From assembly GCF_009674565.1 (NCBI RefSeq), contig NZ_WKJL01000004.1, positions 62,001 through 126,000 on the forward strand: 64,000 nt of DNA, in the 5' to 3' direction. A model generated the notes under the pieces. It ran no database searches. It was not told the DNA's origin and was given only the letters and a program-made list of their open reading frames with translations. The position numbers and the translations under genes were made by a program. This stretch comes from Duganella aquatilis. GTDB lineage: Bacteria > Pseudomonadota > Gammaproteobacteria > Burkholderiales > Burkholderiaceae_D. Each line of letters begins with the position of its first letter. Position 1 is the stretch's first letter. Shown one piece after another: positions 34,447 through 43,117 of this stretch.

Positions 34447-35730
34447 ATGGCCAACATCATCGGCGCCATCGCCTCGTCCCACACCCCGACCATCGGCTTC
34501 GCGCTGGACGCCAACAAGCAGCGCGACGCTGCCTGGGCGCCCATCTTCAAAGCCTATGAACCGGTGCAGCAATGGCTGGCGGAGAAAAAACCCGACGTCA
34601 TGCTCGTCATCTACAACGACCACGTGACCTCGTTCTTCTTCGACCACTACTCGGCGTTTTCGCTGGGGATCGGCGACAGCTACCAGGCGGCCGATGAAGG
34701 CGGCGGCGCGCGCAACCTGCCGCCGATCGCCGGCCACGCGGGCCTGGCGCACCACATCGGCCAGTCGCTGATGGCGGACGAATTCGACATGTCGTTCTTC
34801 CAGGAGAAAGGGCTGGACCACGGCTGCTTCTCGCCGCTGTCCATCCTGTGGCCGCACGAGCAGGAATGGCCGGGCAAGATCGTGCCGCTGCAGATCGGCG
34901 TGCTGCAGTTCCCGGTGCCGTCGGCGCGCCGCTGCTTCAAGCTGGGGCAAGGCCTGCGCCGCGCCATCGAAAGCTATCCGGAAGACCTGAACGTGGTGCT
35001 GGTCGCTACCGGCGGCCTGTCGCACCAGGTGCATGGCGAGCGCGCGGGCTTCAACAACACGCCGTGGGACCACCAGTTCCTCGACCTGTTCGAGAACGAT
35101 CCGGAAACGCTGCTCAACATGACGCACGCAGACTACGCCAGGCTGGGCGGCTGGGAAAGCGCCGAGGTGGTGATGTGGATGGCCATGCGCGGCGCCATGT
35201 CGAGCAAGCTGCACTGCGTGCACCGCGAGTACTACCTGCCGTCGATGACCGGCATCGCCGTGGCGCTGTACGAAAACGCCGCCTCCACCGACAAGGCGCT
35301 GAATGCGGCCGCCATCGAAGCGCACCGCGAACACATCGCCCACCAGACCAGGGGCGTTGAAGACCTGCCGGGCACCTACCCGTTCACGCTGGAGACCAGC
35401 GTACGCGCCTACCGCATCAACAAGTACCTGCACCAGCTGGTCGACCCGGCCTTCCGCGCGCGGTTCAAGGATGCGCCGGAAGCGACCTTCGACACGGCCG
35501 GTCTGACGGCCCAGGAACGCGACCTGATCGCCCGCCGCGACTGGCGCGGCATGATCCAGTATGGCGTGATCTTCTTCCTGCTGGAGAAGCTGGGCGCGGT
35601 GGTGGGCGTATCCAACCTGCACATCTACGCCGCCATGCGCGGGCAGTCGCTGGAAGACTTCCAGAAGACCCGCAACGCACCGGGCGCGCTGTACTCGGTA
35701 GGTTCCAGCGCGGCCTGGGACAAAAAATAG
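34447..35730 (+). CDS. galA: Gallate dioxygenase
   Basis: A 427-residue extradiol ring-cleaving enzyme (LigAB superfamily) that opens gallate to 4-oxalomesaconate using Fe(II) and O2. The N-terminal ~290 residues are LigB-like, with iron-site candidates H12 and H59 and an acidic ligand near E240, and H193 (LSHQVHG) as catalytic acid/base. The C-terminal ~120 residues are LigA-like (LDPAF-type, RDWRGMIQYGVIFFLLEKLGAV). A one-chain protein of this size is GalA/DesB rather than two-subunit LigAB. It follows the transporter by 8 bp. Confidence 0.95.
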   Translation: MANIIGAIASSHTPTIGFALDANKQRDAAWAPIFKAYEPVQQWLAEKKPDVMLVIYNDHVTSFFFDHYSAFSLGIGDSYQAADEGGGARNLPPIAGHAGLAHHIGQSLMADEFDMSFFQEKGLDHGCFSPLSILWPHEQEWPGKIVPLQIGVLQFPVPSARRCFKLGQGLRRAIESYPEDLNVVLVATGGLSHQVHGERAGFNNTPWDHQFLDLFENDPETLLNMTHADYARLGGWESAEVVMWMAMRGAMSSKLHCVHREYYLPSMTGIAVALYENAASTDKALNAAAIEAHREHIAHQTRGVEDLPGTYPFTLETSVRAYRINKYLHQLVDPAFRARFKDAPEATFDTAGLTAQERDLIARRDWRGMIQYGVIFFLLEKLGAVVGVSNLHIYAAMRGQSLEDFQKTRNAPGALYSVGSSAAWDKK

Positions 35731-35749
35731 ACTAGCCATCCCCTGAGAA

Positions 35750-35769
35750 CCGCCTCCGCACGGAGGCGG
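35750..35769 (+). terminator. Perfect hairpin between galA and porin gene
   Basis: CCGCCTCCG and CGGAGGCGG pair perfectly (9 bp, CA loop, or 8 bp with a GCAC loop). It lies 20 bp after galA and 43 bp before the porin ATG. There is no T-run after it, so it is not a standard intrinsic terminator. It may trim or stabilise the galA message or lower readthrough into the porin. Confidence 0.45.
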
Positions 35770-35811
35770 CTATCCCGACACGACTATACAAAACCAGAAC
35801 GGAGACACACA

Positions 35812-36894
35812 ATGAAAAAATCCCTCGTCATCGCAGCCGCAGCCTTCGCCGCCACGGCCGCGCATGCGCAAAGCAACGTCACCATGTACGGCATCATCGA
35901 CGCCGCCGTCGAGTACTACAACAACGCCGACGCCGCCGGCAACAGCCTGACCCGCATGCCCAGCCTGGGCGGCGGCATGTTCCCGTCGCGCCTCGGCTTC
36001 CGTGGCGCCGAGGATCTGGGCGGCGGCATGAAAGCCATCTTCCAGCTGGAGAACGGCTTCGCGCCGGACACCGGCACGCTGGGCCAGAACCGTTTGTTCG
36101 GCCGCCAGGCCTGGGTGGGATTGTCCGGTAACTGGGGCCAGGTCACTTTCGGCCGCAACTACAATATGCTGAACATCTCGACCTATGACGTCGACATCAT
36201 CGGCCCGTCGCAATACGGCCTCGGTTCGCTGGACTCGTTCATTCCGAACGGCCGCAGCGACAACTCGGTGGCCTATCGCGGCACCTTCAGCGGCGTGACG
36301 CTCGGCGGCACCTATAGCCTGGGCCGCGACACCTCGTCCGCCGGCGGCCCGGCAGGCACCGGCTGCGCCGGCGAAAGCGCCGCCGACGCCATCGCCTGCC
36401 GCGAATGGTCCGCGCTGCTGCGCTACGACGCGCCAGGCTATGCGCTGATCAGCGCCTACGACCGCATCTACGGCGGCGCCGGCGCGGCCAATGGCCTGAC
36501 CAGCAGCGACAAGACCGACAGCCGCGCGCACATCGCCGCCTTCCTCAAGCGCGACGACTGGAAGCTCGGCGTCGGCGTCATCAACCGCAACAACCAAGGC
36601 TCGGCGACGCAGCCGCGCAGCAACCTGCTCTACGTCGGCGCGGCCTACAACATCACGCCATTCTTCACGCTGGACGGCCAGGTGGCCAAGCTGGATTACC
36701 GCGCCACCAACAATGACTCCACGCAGGTGATCATTCGCGGCATCTACAACTTTTCCAAGCGCAGCGCCTTCTACGTGGCGGCCGCCCGCATCAACAACAG
36801 CGGCGCGGCGGCGGTGGCGCTCAGCGCCGGCGGCTCGGTCGGCGCCGGCTTGAACCAGACCGGCATCATCACCGGCATCAAGCACACCTTCTGA
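35812..36894 (+). CDS. Gram-negative general porin
   Basis: A 360-residue outer-membrane porin of the betaproteobacterial type. It has a signal peptide (MKKSLVIAAAAFAATAAHA, cleaved before QSNVTMYG), the typical first strand VTMYGIIDAAVEYYNN, SRLGFRGAEDLGGGMKAIFQLENGF, then FGRQAWVGLSGNWGQVTFGRN, and a C-terminal phenylalanine (GIKHTF) for barrel assembly. It should form a trimeric pore; its place at the end of the gal operon suggests a route for gallate or other phenolic acids across the outer membrane. Confidence 0.93.
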   Translation: MKKSLVIAAAAFAATAAHAQSNVTMYGIIDAAVEYYNNADAAGNSLTRMPSLGGGMFPSRLGFRGAEDLGGGMKAIFQLENGFAPDTGTLGQNRLFGRQAWVGLSGNWGQVTFGRNYNMLNISTYDVDIIGPSQYGLGSLDSFIPNGRSDNSVAYRGTFSGVTLGGTYSLGRDTSSAGGPAGTGCAGESAADAIACREWSALLRYDAPGYALISAYDRIYGGAGAANGLTSSDKTDSRAHIAAFLKRDDWKLGVGVINRNNQGSATQPRSNLLYVGAAYNITPFFTLDGQVAKLDYRATNNDSTQVIIRGIYNFSKRSAFYVAAARINNSGAAAVALSAGGSVGAGLNQTGIITGIKHTF

Positions 36895-36897
36895 CCG

Positions 36898-37602
36898 TTA
36901 CAGGTCTTCGTGGTGACCGGAAGCGCCCTGCTTCCAGTATGCGGAGATGCGGGCCGCCTCGCGCGGGTGGCCCTTGTCGACAAACACCGCGTCGCGCACC
37001 TGCGCGGCCACCGACGCTTCACCGGCGAACCAGAAGAAGCCTTCGCCTTGCGGCAGTTGCAGCGCGCGGATGGCGGCCAGCAGCGCTTGCTGGCTGCCGA
37101 AGAATTGCGGCGCGACCTGCGCTTCGCTGTGGAACGACAGCGAAGCCGCGCCGTCGGCCGCCACCAGCACCTGCACCCTGGCGTCCTTCGGCAGTTCCTC
37201 AAGACGGCGGCGGATCGCCGGCAACGCGGTGGCGTCGCCGGCCAGCACATGCCACGCGTAGTCCATCGGGATAATCATCGAGCCGCGCGGGCCGGCGATC
37301 ACCGCCGTCTGCCCCACCGCCGCCTGGCGCGCCCAATCCGACGCGGCGCCGGTGGCGTGCAGCGCGAATTCGATGGTCAATTCACCGGCCACATTGTCAT
37401 AGCTGCGCGGCGTGAAATCGCGGCGGTCCTCGTCGCTCAACATGAATTTGATGTGATCATCGTAGGAAGCCGAGACGAAATCGTGTAAGGTCTCGCCTTT
37501 GAATGTTACGCTGACATAGTCCGGAGCCAGCTGCTGCACCTTGATTACTTCAAGCTCGCGCCGTTTGATTTCATGCCGCACACGCTGAATTCGATTGCTC
37601 AT
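36898..37602 (-). CDS. Siderophore-interacting protein (ViuB-like flavoreductase)
   Basis: A 234-residue cytoplasmic FAD-dependent ferric-siderophore reductase. The FAD-binding region has FTPRSYDNVAGELTIEFALH, followed by AGPRGSMIIPMDY and GDATALPAIRRRLEEL; the C-terminal lobe has WFAGEASVAAQVRDAV and the tail RISAYWKQG, all typical of the SIP family (PF04954/PF08021). It releases iron from siderophores by reduction. Start at 37602 with AAGGAG six bases upstream. It is divergent from, and its promoter lies inside, the marR gene. Confidence 0.93.
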   Translation of the reverse strand: MSNRIQRVRHEIKRRELEVIKVQQLAPDYVSVTFKGETLHDFVSASYDDHIKFMLSDEDRRDFTPRSYDNVAGELTIEFALHATGAASDWARQAAVGQTAVIAGPRGSMIIPMDYAWHVLAGDATALPAIRRRLEELPKDARVQVLVAADGAASLSFHSEAQVAPQFFGSQQALLAAIRALQLPQGEGFFWFAGEASVAAQVRDAVFVDKGHPREAARISAYWKQGASGHHEDL

Positions 37603-37622
37603 CTGCCGCTCCTTAGTTGATA

Positions 37623-38096
37623 ATGTCACCAATTATGACCAAACAAGTTAATAAAGTCAACCAATCGGAACAGGTTTTCGACGCCATCCATTCGATCATG
37701 CACTTGTTCCGGGCGCGCCAGCTGCGAGGCCTGCGCGACAACCCGCACGAGCTGACCCACATGGAATACAAGGCGCTGGGCTTTTTTGCGCGCCATCCCG
37801 GCGCCACGCAGGGCGACCTGGTGGCCCACTCGGGCCGCGACAAGGCCCAGCTGGCGCGCCTGCTGAAAGGCCTGCGCGACAAGGAACTGCTGGAAGCGGA
37901 AGCCGACGCCGCCGACCGCCGCATCACGCGCCTGAAGCCCAGCACGCAGGGGCTGCACATCTTCAACAGCCTGCGCGAGCTGGGCGCCCAGGCGGCCGGC
38001 GCGGCGGTGGACGGCATGACGGCCGAACAGTTGACGCAACTGCAAACACTGTTGCAACAGATCCGCACCAATCTGGAAGCCGACGACCAGCGCTGA
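37623..38096 (+). CDS. MarR family transcriptional regulator
   Basis: A MarR-type winged-helix repressor of about 157 residues. Seen: SIMHLFRARQLRGLRD at the N-terminal dimerisation helix, LTHMEYKALGFFARHPGATQGDLVAHSGRDKAQLARLLKGLRD as helix-turn-helix (positions about 45-88 in pieces), and the wing DAADRRITRLKP. I give the ATG at 37623; the next in-frame ATG at 37635 is equally possible, since neither has a clear binding site. It diverges from the siderophore-interacting gene, whose promoter it overlaps, suggesting direct repression. Confidence 0.88.
   Translation: MSPIMTKQVNKVNQSEQVFDAIHSIMHLFRARQLRGLRDNPHELTHMEYKALGFFARHPGATQGDLVAHSGRDKAQLARLLKGLRDKELLEAEADAADRRITRLKPSTQGLHIFNSLRELGAQAAGAAVDGMTAEQLTQLQTLLQQIRTNLEADDQR
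37631..37660 (-). promoter_or_regulatory. Promoter of the siderophore-interacting protein gene, inside marR
   Basis: On the minus strand, TTGACT (37660-37655) and ATAATT (37636-37631) stand 18 bp apart, close to the sigma-70 consensus, with transcription expected near 37624 and the ATG at 37602. The elements overlap the first codons of marR, so MarR binding here would directly block the reductase. Confidence 0.55.
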
Positions 38097-38175
38097 CGTT
38101 TTTGGCCTACGGTGGTTGTGGGCCTACTCTTACAGCAACACAAGCGACGCACCGATGTGGGGCACGGCGACCGCC

Positions 38176-38213
38176 CCCGATAATTGTCAGACGAACTCTT
38201 CACAATTATCGGG
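38176..38213 (+). promoter_or_regulatory. Perfect 12-bp inverted repeat over the ribosome binding site of the HDO-type gene
   Basis: CCCGATAATTGT (38176-38187) and ACAATTATCGGG (38202-38213) are exact inverted copies, 14 bp apart. The GGG of the second arm with the next A is the only Shine-Dalgarno-like sequence before the ATG at 38220. In RNA it would form a stem that hides the binding site; in DNA it looks like a dimeric repressor operator. Either way it should control the cyanophycin operon. Confidence 0.7.
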
Positions 38214-38219
38214 ACTCCC

Positions 38220-39623
38220 ATGCTACAGCTTGCGCACGCCGTATCCGCCCCTGTCGACGCCACCAGCGCCGCAGCGGTGTACCGGTCACTCAATGAAGGA
38301 CCGCCGGACGCCGGCGCCCTGGCCAATGCCCGCACTTTCCTGGTGCAGCGACTGCAGGCGGCCCGCCAACTGCATCACGACCTGCCGGCCGATCCGCAAC
38401 AGCTGGCGCCCTGGGTGGCCAGCCGCGCCTTCACGGTGGGCATGGAATACCAGGCCTACCTGCAAGCCCGCCGCGATGGCGCGCCGCGTCGCTATTTCAG
38501 CAACCAGGCCCACGCCCTGTATTTTCTCAAGCACGCCGCACCCACCAAGCTGGTGGACGGCGCCTGGCTGTACGGCATGCTGGCGCGCTGGGACGATCCG
38601 GACTTTCGCCCGCTGATCCAGACCTATCTGGAAGAACTGGGCGACGGCGTGCCGGAAAAGAACCACGTCCTGCTCTACAAAAAACTGCTGGCTGCGCACG
38701 ATTGCGACGACTGGCAGCAACTTGCTGACACCTACTTCGAACAGGGCGCGATCCAGCTGGCGCTGGCCTATGACGCCGAACGCTTCCTGCCGGAGATCAT
38801 CGGCTACAACCTCGGTTACGAACAGCTGCCGCTGCACCTGCTGATCACCGCCTACGAACTGAATGAGCTGGGCATCGATCCCTATTACTTCACGCTGCAC
38901 ATCACGGTCGATAACGGCAGCACCGGCCACGCCCACAAGGCAGTGCAGGCGCTGATGCAGCTGATGCACCGCTTCGGCGACAGCGCCAGCATGTGGCAGC
39001 GCGTGCAGGACGGCTATCGCCTGAACGACCTGGGCGCCTGCACCACCTCGATCATCGACGGCTTCGACCTGCACGCTGAGCTGGTGGACATCCTGGCCGA
39101 CAAGAGCCATGCCGGCTGCAATATGCACTCCAACTACTGCCGCCTGGCCGGCCGCAGCATCAACGAATGGCTCAGCGATCCGCAGCAGATCCCGCAGATG
39201 CTGGCCGAGCTGGAAACCGCCGGCTGGATACAGCGCGGCCAGCCGGCGGAAAACAGCCGCTTCTGGCGCCTGATCCAGAGCGAGCGCGCCGAGATGTTCG
39301 GCGTCTTCAGCGCCTACGAGCAGCAGGTGCTGAGCGACTGGATCGTCACGCCGCCGCGCGTGGCCAGCTTCCGCGCCCGCCAACGCTCGCTCGATACACT
39401 GGGCATGCACCACACGCCGCGCCGCGGACCGCCGCGCGGCATCGTGCGTCACCACAGCGGCGACGACAACGACGGCCCGCTGCGCCAGCTGGAAGAGAAG
39501 ATCGCTACGCTGGGCAGCAAGCAGGCCGCCATGCAGCTGCTGCAGGCGCTGATGACGCCGGACCAGCATCACCGTCCACTGGGACTGATGGCCACCCGCA
39601 TGTACCGCCAACTGATCGATTGA
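38220..39623 (+). CDS. Haem-oxygenase-like iron-containing redox enzyme (HDO-type)
   Basis: A 467-residue soluble protein whose central part (about 150-300) resembles the iron-containing redox enzyme family (haem-oxygenase-like diiron oxygenases). Candidate metal ligands are E192 and E201 (EIIGYNLGYE), then H227, D231 and H237 in HITVDNGSTGHAHKA. The N-terminal ~140 residues and the charged C-terminus (ARQRSLDTLG, HHTPRRGPPRG) are extra. Known relatives oxidatively cut or decarboxylate amino or fatty acids. It is the first gene of an operon with cyanophycinase (4 bp gap) and cyanophycin synthetase, so an arginine/aspartate-related substrate is plausible. The ATG at 38220 is preferred over an upstream TTG inside the repeat. 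Confidence 0.75.
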   Translation: MLQLAHAVSAPVDATSAAAVYRSLNEGPPDAGALANARTFLVQRLQAARQLHHDLPADPQQLAPWVASRAFTVGMEYQAYLQARRDGAPRRYFSNQAHALYFLKHAAPTKLVDGAWLYGMLARWDDPDFRPLIQTYLEELGDGVPEKNHVLLYKKLLAAHDCDDWQQLADTYFEQGAIQLALAYDAERFLPEIIGYNLGYEQLPLHLLITAYELNELGIDPYYFTLHITVDNGSTGHAHKAVQALMQLMHRFGDSASMWQRVQDGYRLNDLGACTTSIIDGFDLHAELVDILADKSHAGCNMHSNYCRLAGRSINEWLSDPQQIPQMLAELETAGWIQRGQPAENSRFWRLIQSERAEMFGVFSAYEQQVLSDWIVTPPRVASFRARQRSLDTLGMHHTPRRGPPRGIVRHHSGDDNDGPLRQLEEKIATLGSKQAAMQLLQALMTPDQHHRPLGLMATRMYRQLID

Positions 39624-39627
39624 CCAT

Positions 39628-40473
39628 ATGACCCATACCGGCAGTTTGATGATCATCGGCGGCGCTGAAGACCGCACCGATGACAAGGAAGTTTTGCAAA
39701 AATTTATCGCGCTGGCGGGCGGCGTGGCACAGCCTATCATCGTCATCACCGCCGCCAGCAAAGTTCCCGAAGATGTGTGGGCGATGTACGAAACAGCCTT
39801 CGTCGCCATCGGCGTGGAGAACGTCACGCACGTCTCCATCAGCAGCCGCGCCGAAGCCGACGACGACATGCTGGCGCACAAAGTGGCCCAGGCGCGCGGC
39901 ATCTTCATGACCGGCGGCGACCAGAAGCGCCTGGTGACCTTCCTCGGCGGCACCCAGCTGGAACGCGCCATGCGCCGCGCCTACAGCGACAACGGCGCCT
40001 GCATCGCCGGCACCAGTGCCGGCGCGTCCGGCATGTGCACCCACATGCTGGCCGAAGGCCGGGCCGACCTGGCGCCGGAAAAAGGCGCGGTGCGCCTTGG
40101 CGCCGGCCTGGGCTTCGTCAGCCGCGTCATCATCGACCAGCACTTTTCGCAGCGGCACCGCCTGAACCGGCTGTTGAGCGCCATCGCGCAAAGCCCGTTC
40201 CTGCTGGGCGCCGGCATCGATGAAGACACCGCGCTGATCGTGCAGGACGGCGGTATCGAGGTGGCGGGCCACGGCAGCGTGACCGTGGTCGATTGCCGCC
40301 AGTCGCAAACCAATATCGCCGACGTTGCAGCCGGCGTGGCGCCGCAAATGCTGGACGTGCGGCTGCACCTGCTGCCTTCCGGCTCTGGAATTTCCAGCGC
40401 CGACGACGCCGGCCCGCTGGCTGACTTTATTCACTATCTCACTGACAGGACCTTAGAGCATGAACATCGTTAA
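39628..40473 (+). CDS. cphB: Cyanophycinase
   Basis: A 281-residue serine exopeptidase (peptidase family S51) that degrades the storage polymer cyanophycin to beta-Asp-Arg dipeptides. Seen: GSLMIIGGAEDR at the N-terminus, GIFMTGGDQKRL, the nucleophile elbow AGTSAGASGM, and the catalytic-histidine region IDQHFSQRHRLNRLL. No signal peptide, so intracellular. It begins 4 bp after the HDO-type gene and its end overlaps the start of cphA by 14 bp, so synthesis and breakdown genes are translationally linked. Confidence 0.95.
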   Translation: MTHTGSLMIIGGAEDRTDDKEVLQKFIALAGGVAQPIIVITAASKVPEDVWAMYETAFVAIGVENVTHVSISSRAEADDDMLAHKVAQARGIFMTGGDQKRLVTFLGGTQLERAMRRAYSDNGACIAGTSAGASGMCTHMLAEGRADLAPEKGAVRLGAGLGFVSRVIIDQHFSQRHRLNRLLSAIAQSPFLLGAGIDEDTALIVQDGGIEVAGHGSVTVVDCRQSQTNIADVAAGVAPQMLDVRLHLLPSGSGISSADDAGPLADFIHYLTDRTLEHEHR

Positions 40474-43111
40474 ACAACACGTACTGCGCGGACCGAATCT
40501 GTATTCCAACCAGCCTTGCCTGCTCACCGTGATCGACCTGCAGGAGCTGCGCGACCGCGACACCGCCACCCTGCCCGGCTTTAACGACCGCCTGCTGGCG
40601 CTGCTGCCGTCGCTGTACGACCACCGCTGCTCGGTGGGCCAGTACGGCGGCTTCGTGCAGGCGCTCAATCAAGGCGCCAACCTGGCGCACGTGGTCGAAC
40701 ATGTGACCATCGCGCTGCAATGCCTGGCCGGCACGCCGACCTACCTGGGCCGCACCCATGAAGTGAGCGGCATGCCGGGCCACTACCGTGTGGTCAGCTC
40801 GTTCGAACTGGAGCACGTCGCCATCGACGCCTGCGACCTGGCGCTGTCGCTGGTGCGCGGTCTGGCGTCCAACGCGCCGGACCTGGCGCAGCAACTGGAA
40901 AACGGCGTCGCCGCCTTGCGCGACACCGCCGAACATCACGCCATCGGCACCAGCACCGGCGCCATCCTGCGCGCCGCCATCCGCCAGGGCATTCCGTACC
41001 AGCGCCTGACCGAAGACGCCAATATGTTCCTGCTGGGCTGGGGCGCGCAGCAAAAACGGCTGCAAGCCACCATCACCGGCGACACCGGCCATATCGCGCT
41101 CGGCATCGCCTCGGACAAGCAGCTGACCAAGGCGCTGCTGCAGGAAGCTGGCGTGCCGGTGCCGGAAGGCGTCAGCGTGCGCACGGTGGAACAGGCGCTG
41201 CGCGCCGCGCGCGACCTGGAAGGCCTGGTCACCATCAAGCCGCTGGACGGCAACCACGGACGCGGCGTCTCCACCCGCTGCGGCACGCCGGAGGACGTCA
41301 AGCTGGCGTTCGAACGCGCGCGCGAACATGGCCGCACCATCATCGTTGAACGCTACATTCCCGGCGACGACTACCGCATCCTGGTGGCCGGCGAGCGCGT
41401 GGTGGCGGCGGCCCTGCGCCGGCCCGCCGCCGTGACGGGCGACGGCGTCTCCACCGTGCGCGAGCTGGTGGAGCAGGAAAACCGCAATCCGGCACGCGGC
41501 GAAGGCCACACCAACATCCTGACCCGCATTCCGCTGGACGGCCACGCCGAAACCACGCTGGCGACGCAGGACCTGAGCTTCGACAGCGTGCCGGCCGAGG
41601 GCCGCCGTGTACTCATGCGCGGCAACGCCAACCTGTCCAGCGGCGGCACGGCGGAAGACGTCACCGACCGCCTGCCGCCGGAAACGCTGGCCATGTGCGT
41701 GCGCGCCGCCCAGAAGATCGGGTTGGACGTGGCAGGCATCGACCTCGTATGCGAAGACATCGGCGTGCCGCTGAACGGCCGCAATGGCGCCGTCATCGAG
41801 ATCAACGCCGCTCCCGGCATCCGCATGCATGAATACCCGAGCGCCGGCGTGCCGCGCGACGCCGGCGCCGCCATCGTCGAATCGATGTTCGGCGACCAGG
41901 ACGGCCGCATTCCGGTCATCGCGGTCACCGGCACCAACGGCAAGACCACCACCACGCTGATGATCGAACACGTGCTGCGCCAGGCCGGCATCACCACCGG
42001 CTGCACCACCAGCGAGGGCGTGTTCGTCAACGGCCAGGAAATCAAGCGTGGCGATTGCAGCGGCTACTGGTCGGCGCGCAGCGTGCTGTCGGCGCCGGAC
42101 GTTGAATTCGCGGTGCTGGAAACGGCGCGCGGCGGCATCCTCAAACGCGGTCTGGCGTTCGACCGCTGCGACGTGTCGGTGCTGCTGAACGTCAGCGAAG
42201 ACCATATCGGCCTGGATGGCGTCGAGACGCTGGAAGACCTGGCCGCCGTCAAGGCCGTGGTTCTGCAGGCAGCCAGTGGCGCTGTCGTGCTGAATGCGGA
42301 AGACGCGCGCTGCCGCGCCATCGGCGATACGCTGGATGAAGACGTCGAACGCATCTACTTCAGCTGCGACGCCGCCCACCCGGCGCTGCTGCAACACCTG
42401 GAAGCCGGCGGCCGCGCCACCTGGCTACAGGACGGCGCACTGATGGCGTCCGACGGCGCCGGCCAGCGGCATCAGCTGCTCGACGCGGCCGAGATGCCGT
42501 CCACGCTGGGCGGCTGCGCGCGCCACAACATCGCCAACGGCCTGGCGGCAGCGGCGGCGCTGATGGCCAGCGACCTGGGTAACGGCGCGATTGCCGCCGG
42601 CCTGCGCAGCTTTGTATCCGATGCGCGCCACAACCCGATGCGCGCCAATCTGTACGACGTCAACGGCGTGCGCGTGATCGTCGATTTCGCCCATAATCCG
42701 GCGGCGTTCGAGGCGCTGGCCGCCACCGCGCGCGCCATGACCACCGGCCGTACCGTGGCGGTGGTCACCTCGCCGGGCGACCGCCGCGAGCGCGACTTCC
42801 AGCAGATCGGCCAGATCTGCGGCGCCGGCTTCGACACCACCGTGGTCTATGAATGGGAAAGCGAGCACCGTGGCCGTACGCCGGGCGAACGCGCCGCCAT
42901 GATGCAGGCGGCCGCCCGCGCCGCGCGCGGCACCGAGGGTGGCGTATTGCTGGAAGCCGATCCGGCGCAGGCGCTGCGTCTGGGCCTGGCCCAGTGCCGC
43001 CCAGGCGATGTGCTGGTGTATGCGTGCGGTTCGTCGGTGTCGGAACTGGTGGATGCGCTGCGCCCGGTGGACCCGGTCAGCGCGGCGCGCATCGACGCCA
43101 CGCTGGTGTAA
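40460..43111 (+). CDS. cphA: Cyanophycin synthetase
   Basis: An 883-residue enzyme that builds cyanophycin (poly-aspartate with arginine side chains) from Asp, Arg and ATP. It has an N-terminal domain (about 1-160), an ATP-grasp domain (about 215-470) with KPLDGNHGRGVS and the metal-binding end VIEINAAPGIRMHEY, and a Mur-ligase-like domain with the P-loop GTNGKTTTT (G491-K495), VLETARGGILKRGLAF, NVSEDHIGLDG and DFAHNPAAFEAL. Length and order match full CphA. AGGA lies nine bases upstream of the ATG. It converges with a second synthetase-like gene 6 bp away. Confidence 0.97.
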   Translation: MNIVKQHVLRGPNLYSNQPCLLTVIDLQELRDRDTATLPGFNDRLLALLPSLYDHRCSVGQYGGFVQALNQGANLAHVVEHVTIALQCLAGTPTYLGRTHEVSGMPGHYRVVSSFELEHVAIDACDLALSLVRGLASNAPDLAQQLENGVAALRDTAEHHAIGTSTGAILRAAIRQGIPYQRLTEDANMFLLGWGAQQKRLQATITGDTGHIALGIASDKQLTKALLQEAGVPVPEGVSVRTVEQALRAARDLEGLVTIKPLDGNHGRGVSTRCGTPEDVKLAFERAREHGRTIIVERYIPGDDYRILVAGERVVAAALRRPAAVTGDGVSTVRELVEQENRNPARGEGHTNILTRIPLDGHAETTLATQDLSFDSVPAEGRRVLMRGNANLSSGGTAEDVTDRLPPETLAMCVRAAQKIGLDVAGIDLVCEDIGVPLNGRNGAVIEINAAPGIRMHEYPSAGVPRDAGAAIVESMFGDQDGRIPVIAVTGTNGKTTTTLMIEHVLRQAGITTGCTTSEGVFVNGQEIKRGDCSGYWSARSVLSAPDVEFAVLETARGGILKRGLAFDRCDVSVLLNVSEDHIGLDGVETLEDLAAVKAVVLQAASGAVVLNAEDARCRAIGDTLDEDVERIYFSCDAAHPALLQHLEAGGRATWLQDGALMASDGAGQRHQLLDAAEMPSTLGGCARHNIANGLAAAAALMASDLGNGAIAAGLRSFVSDARHNPMRANLYDVNGVRVIVDFAHNPAAFEALAATARAMTTGRTVAVVTSPGDRRERDFQQIGQICGAGFDTTVVYEWESEHRGRTPGERAAMMQAAARAARGTEGGVLLEADPAQALRLGLAQCRPGDVLVYACGSSVSELVDALRPVDPVSAARIDATLV

Positions 43112-43117
43112 CAAGCA

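Noticed and set aside
38184..38219. TTG start for the HDO-type enzyme
   Set aside because: It falls inside the inverted repeat and lacks a binding site; the ATG at 38220 is just after GGGA.
40439..42397. A 652-codon open frame antisense to cphA
   Set aside because: Shadow of cphA, which matches full-length cyanophycin synthetase in motifs and length.
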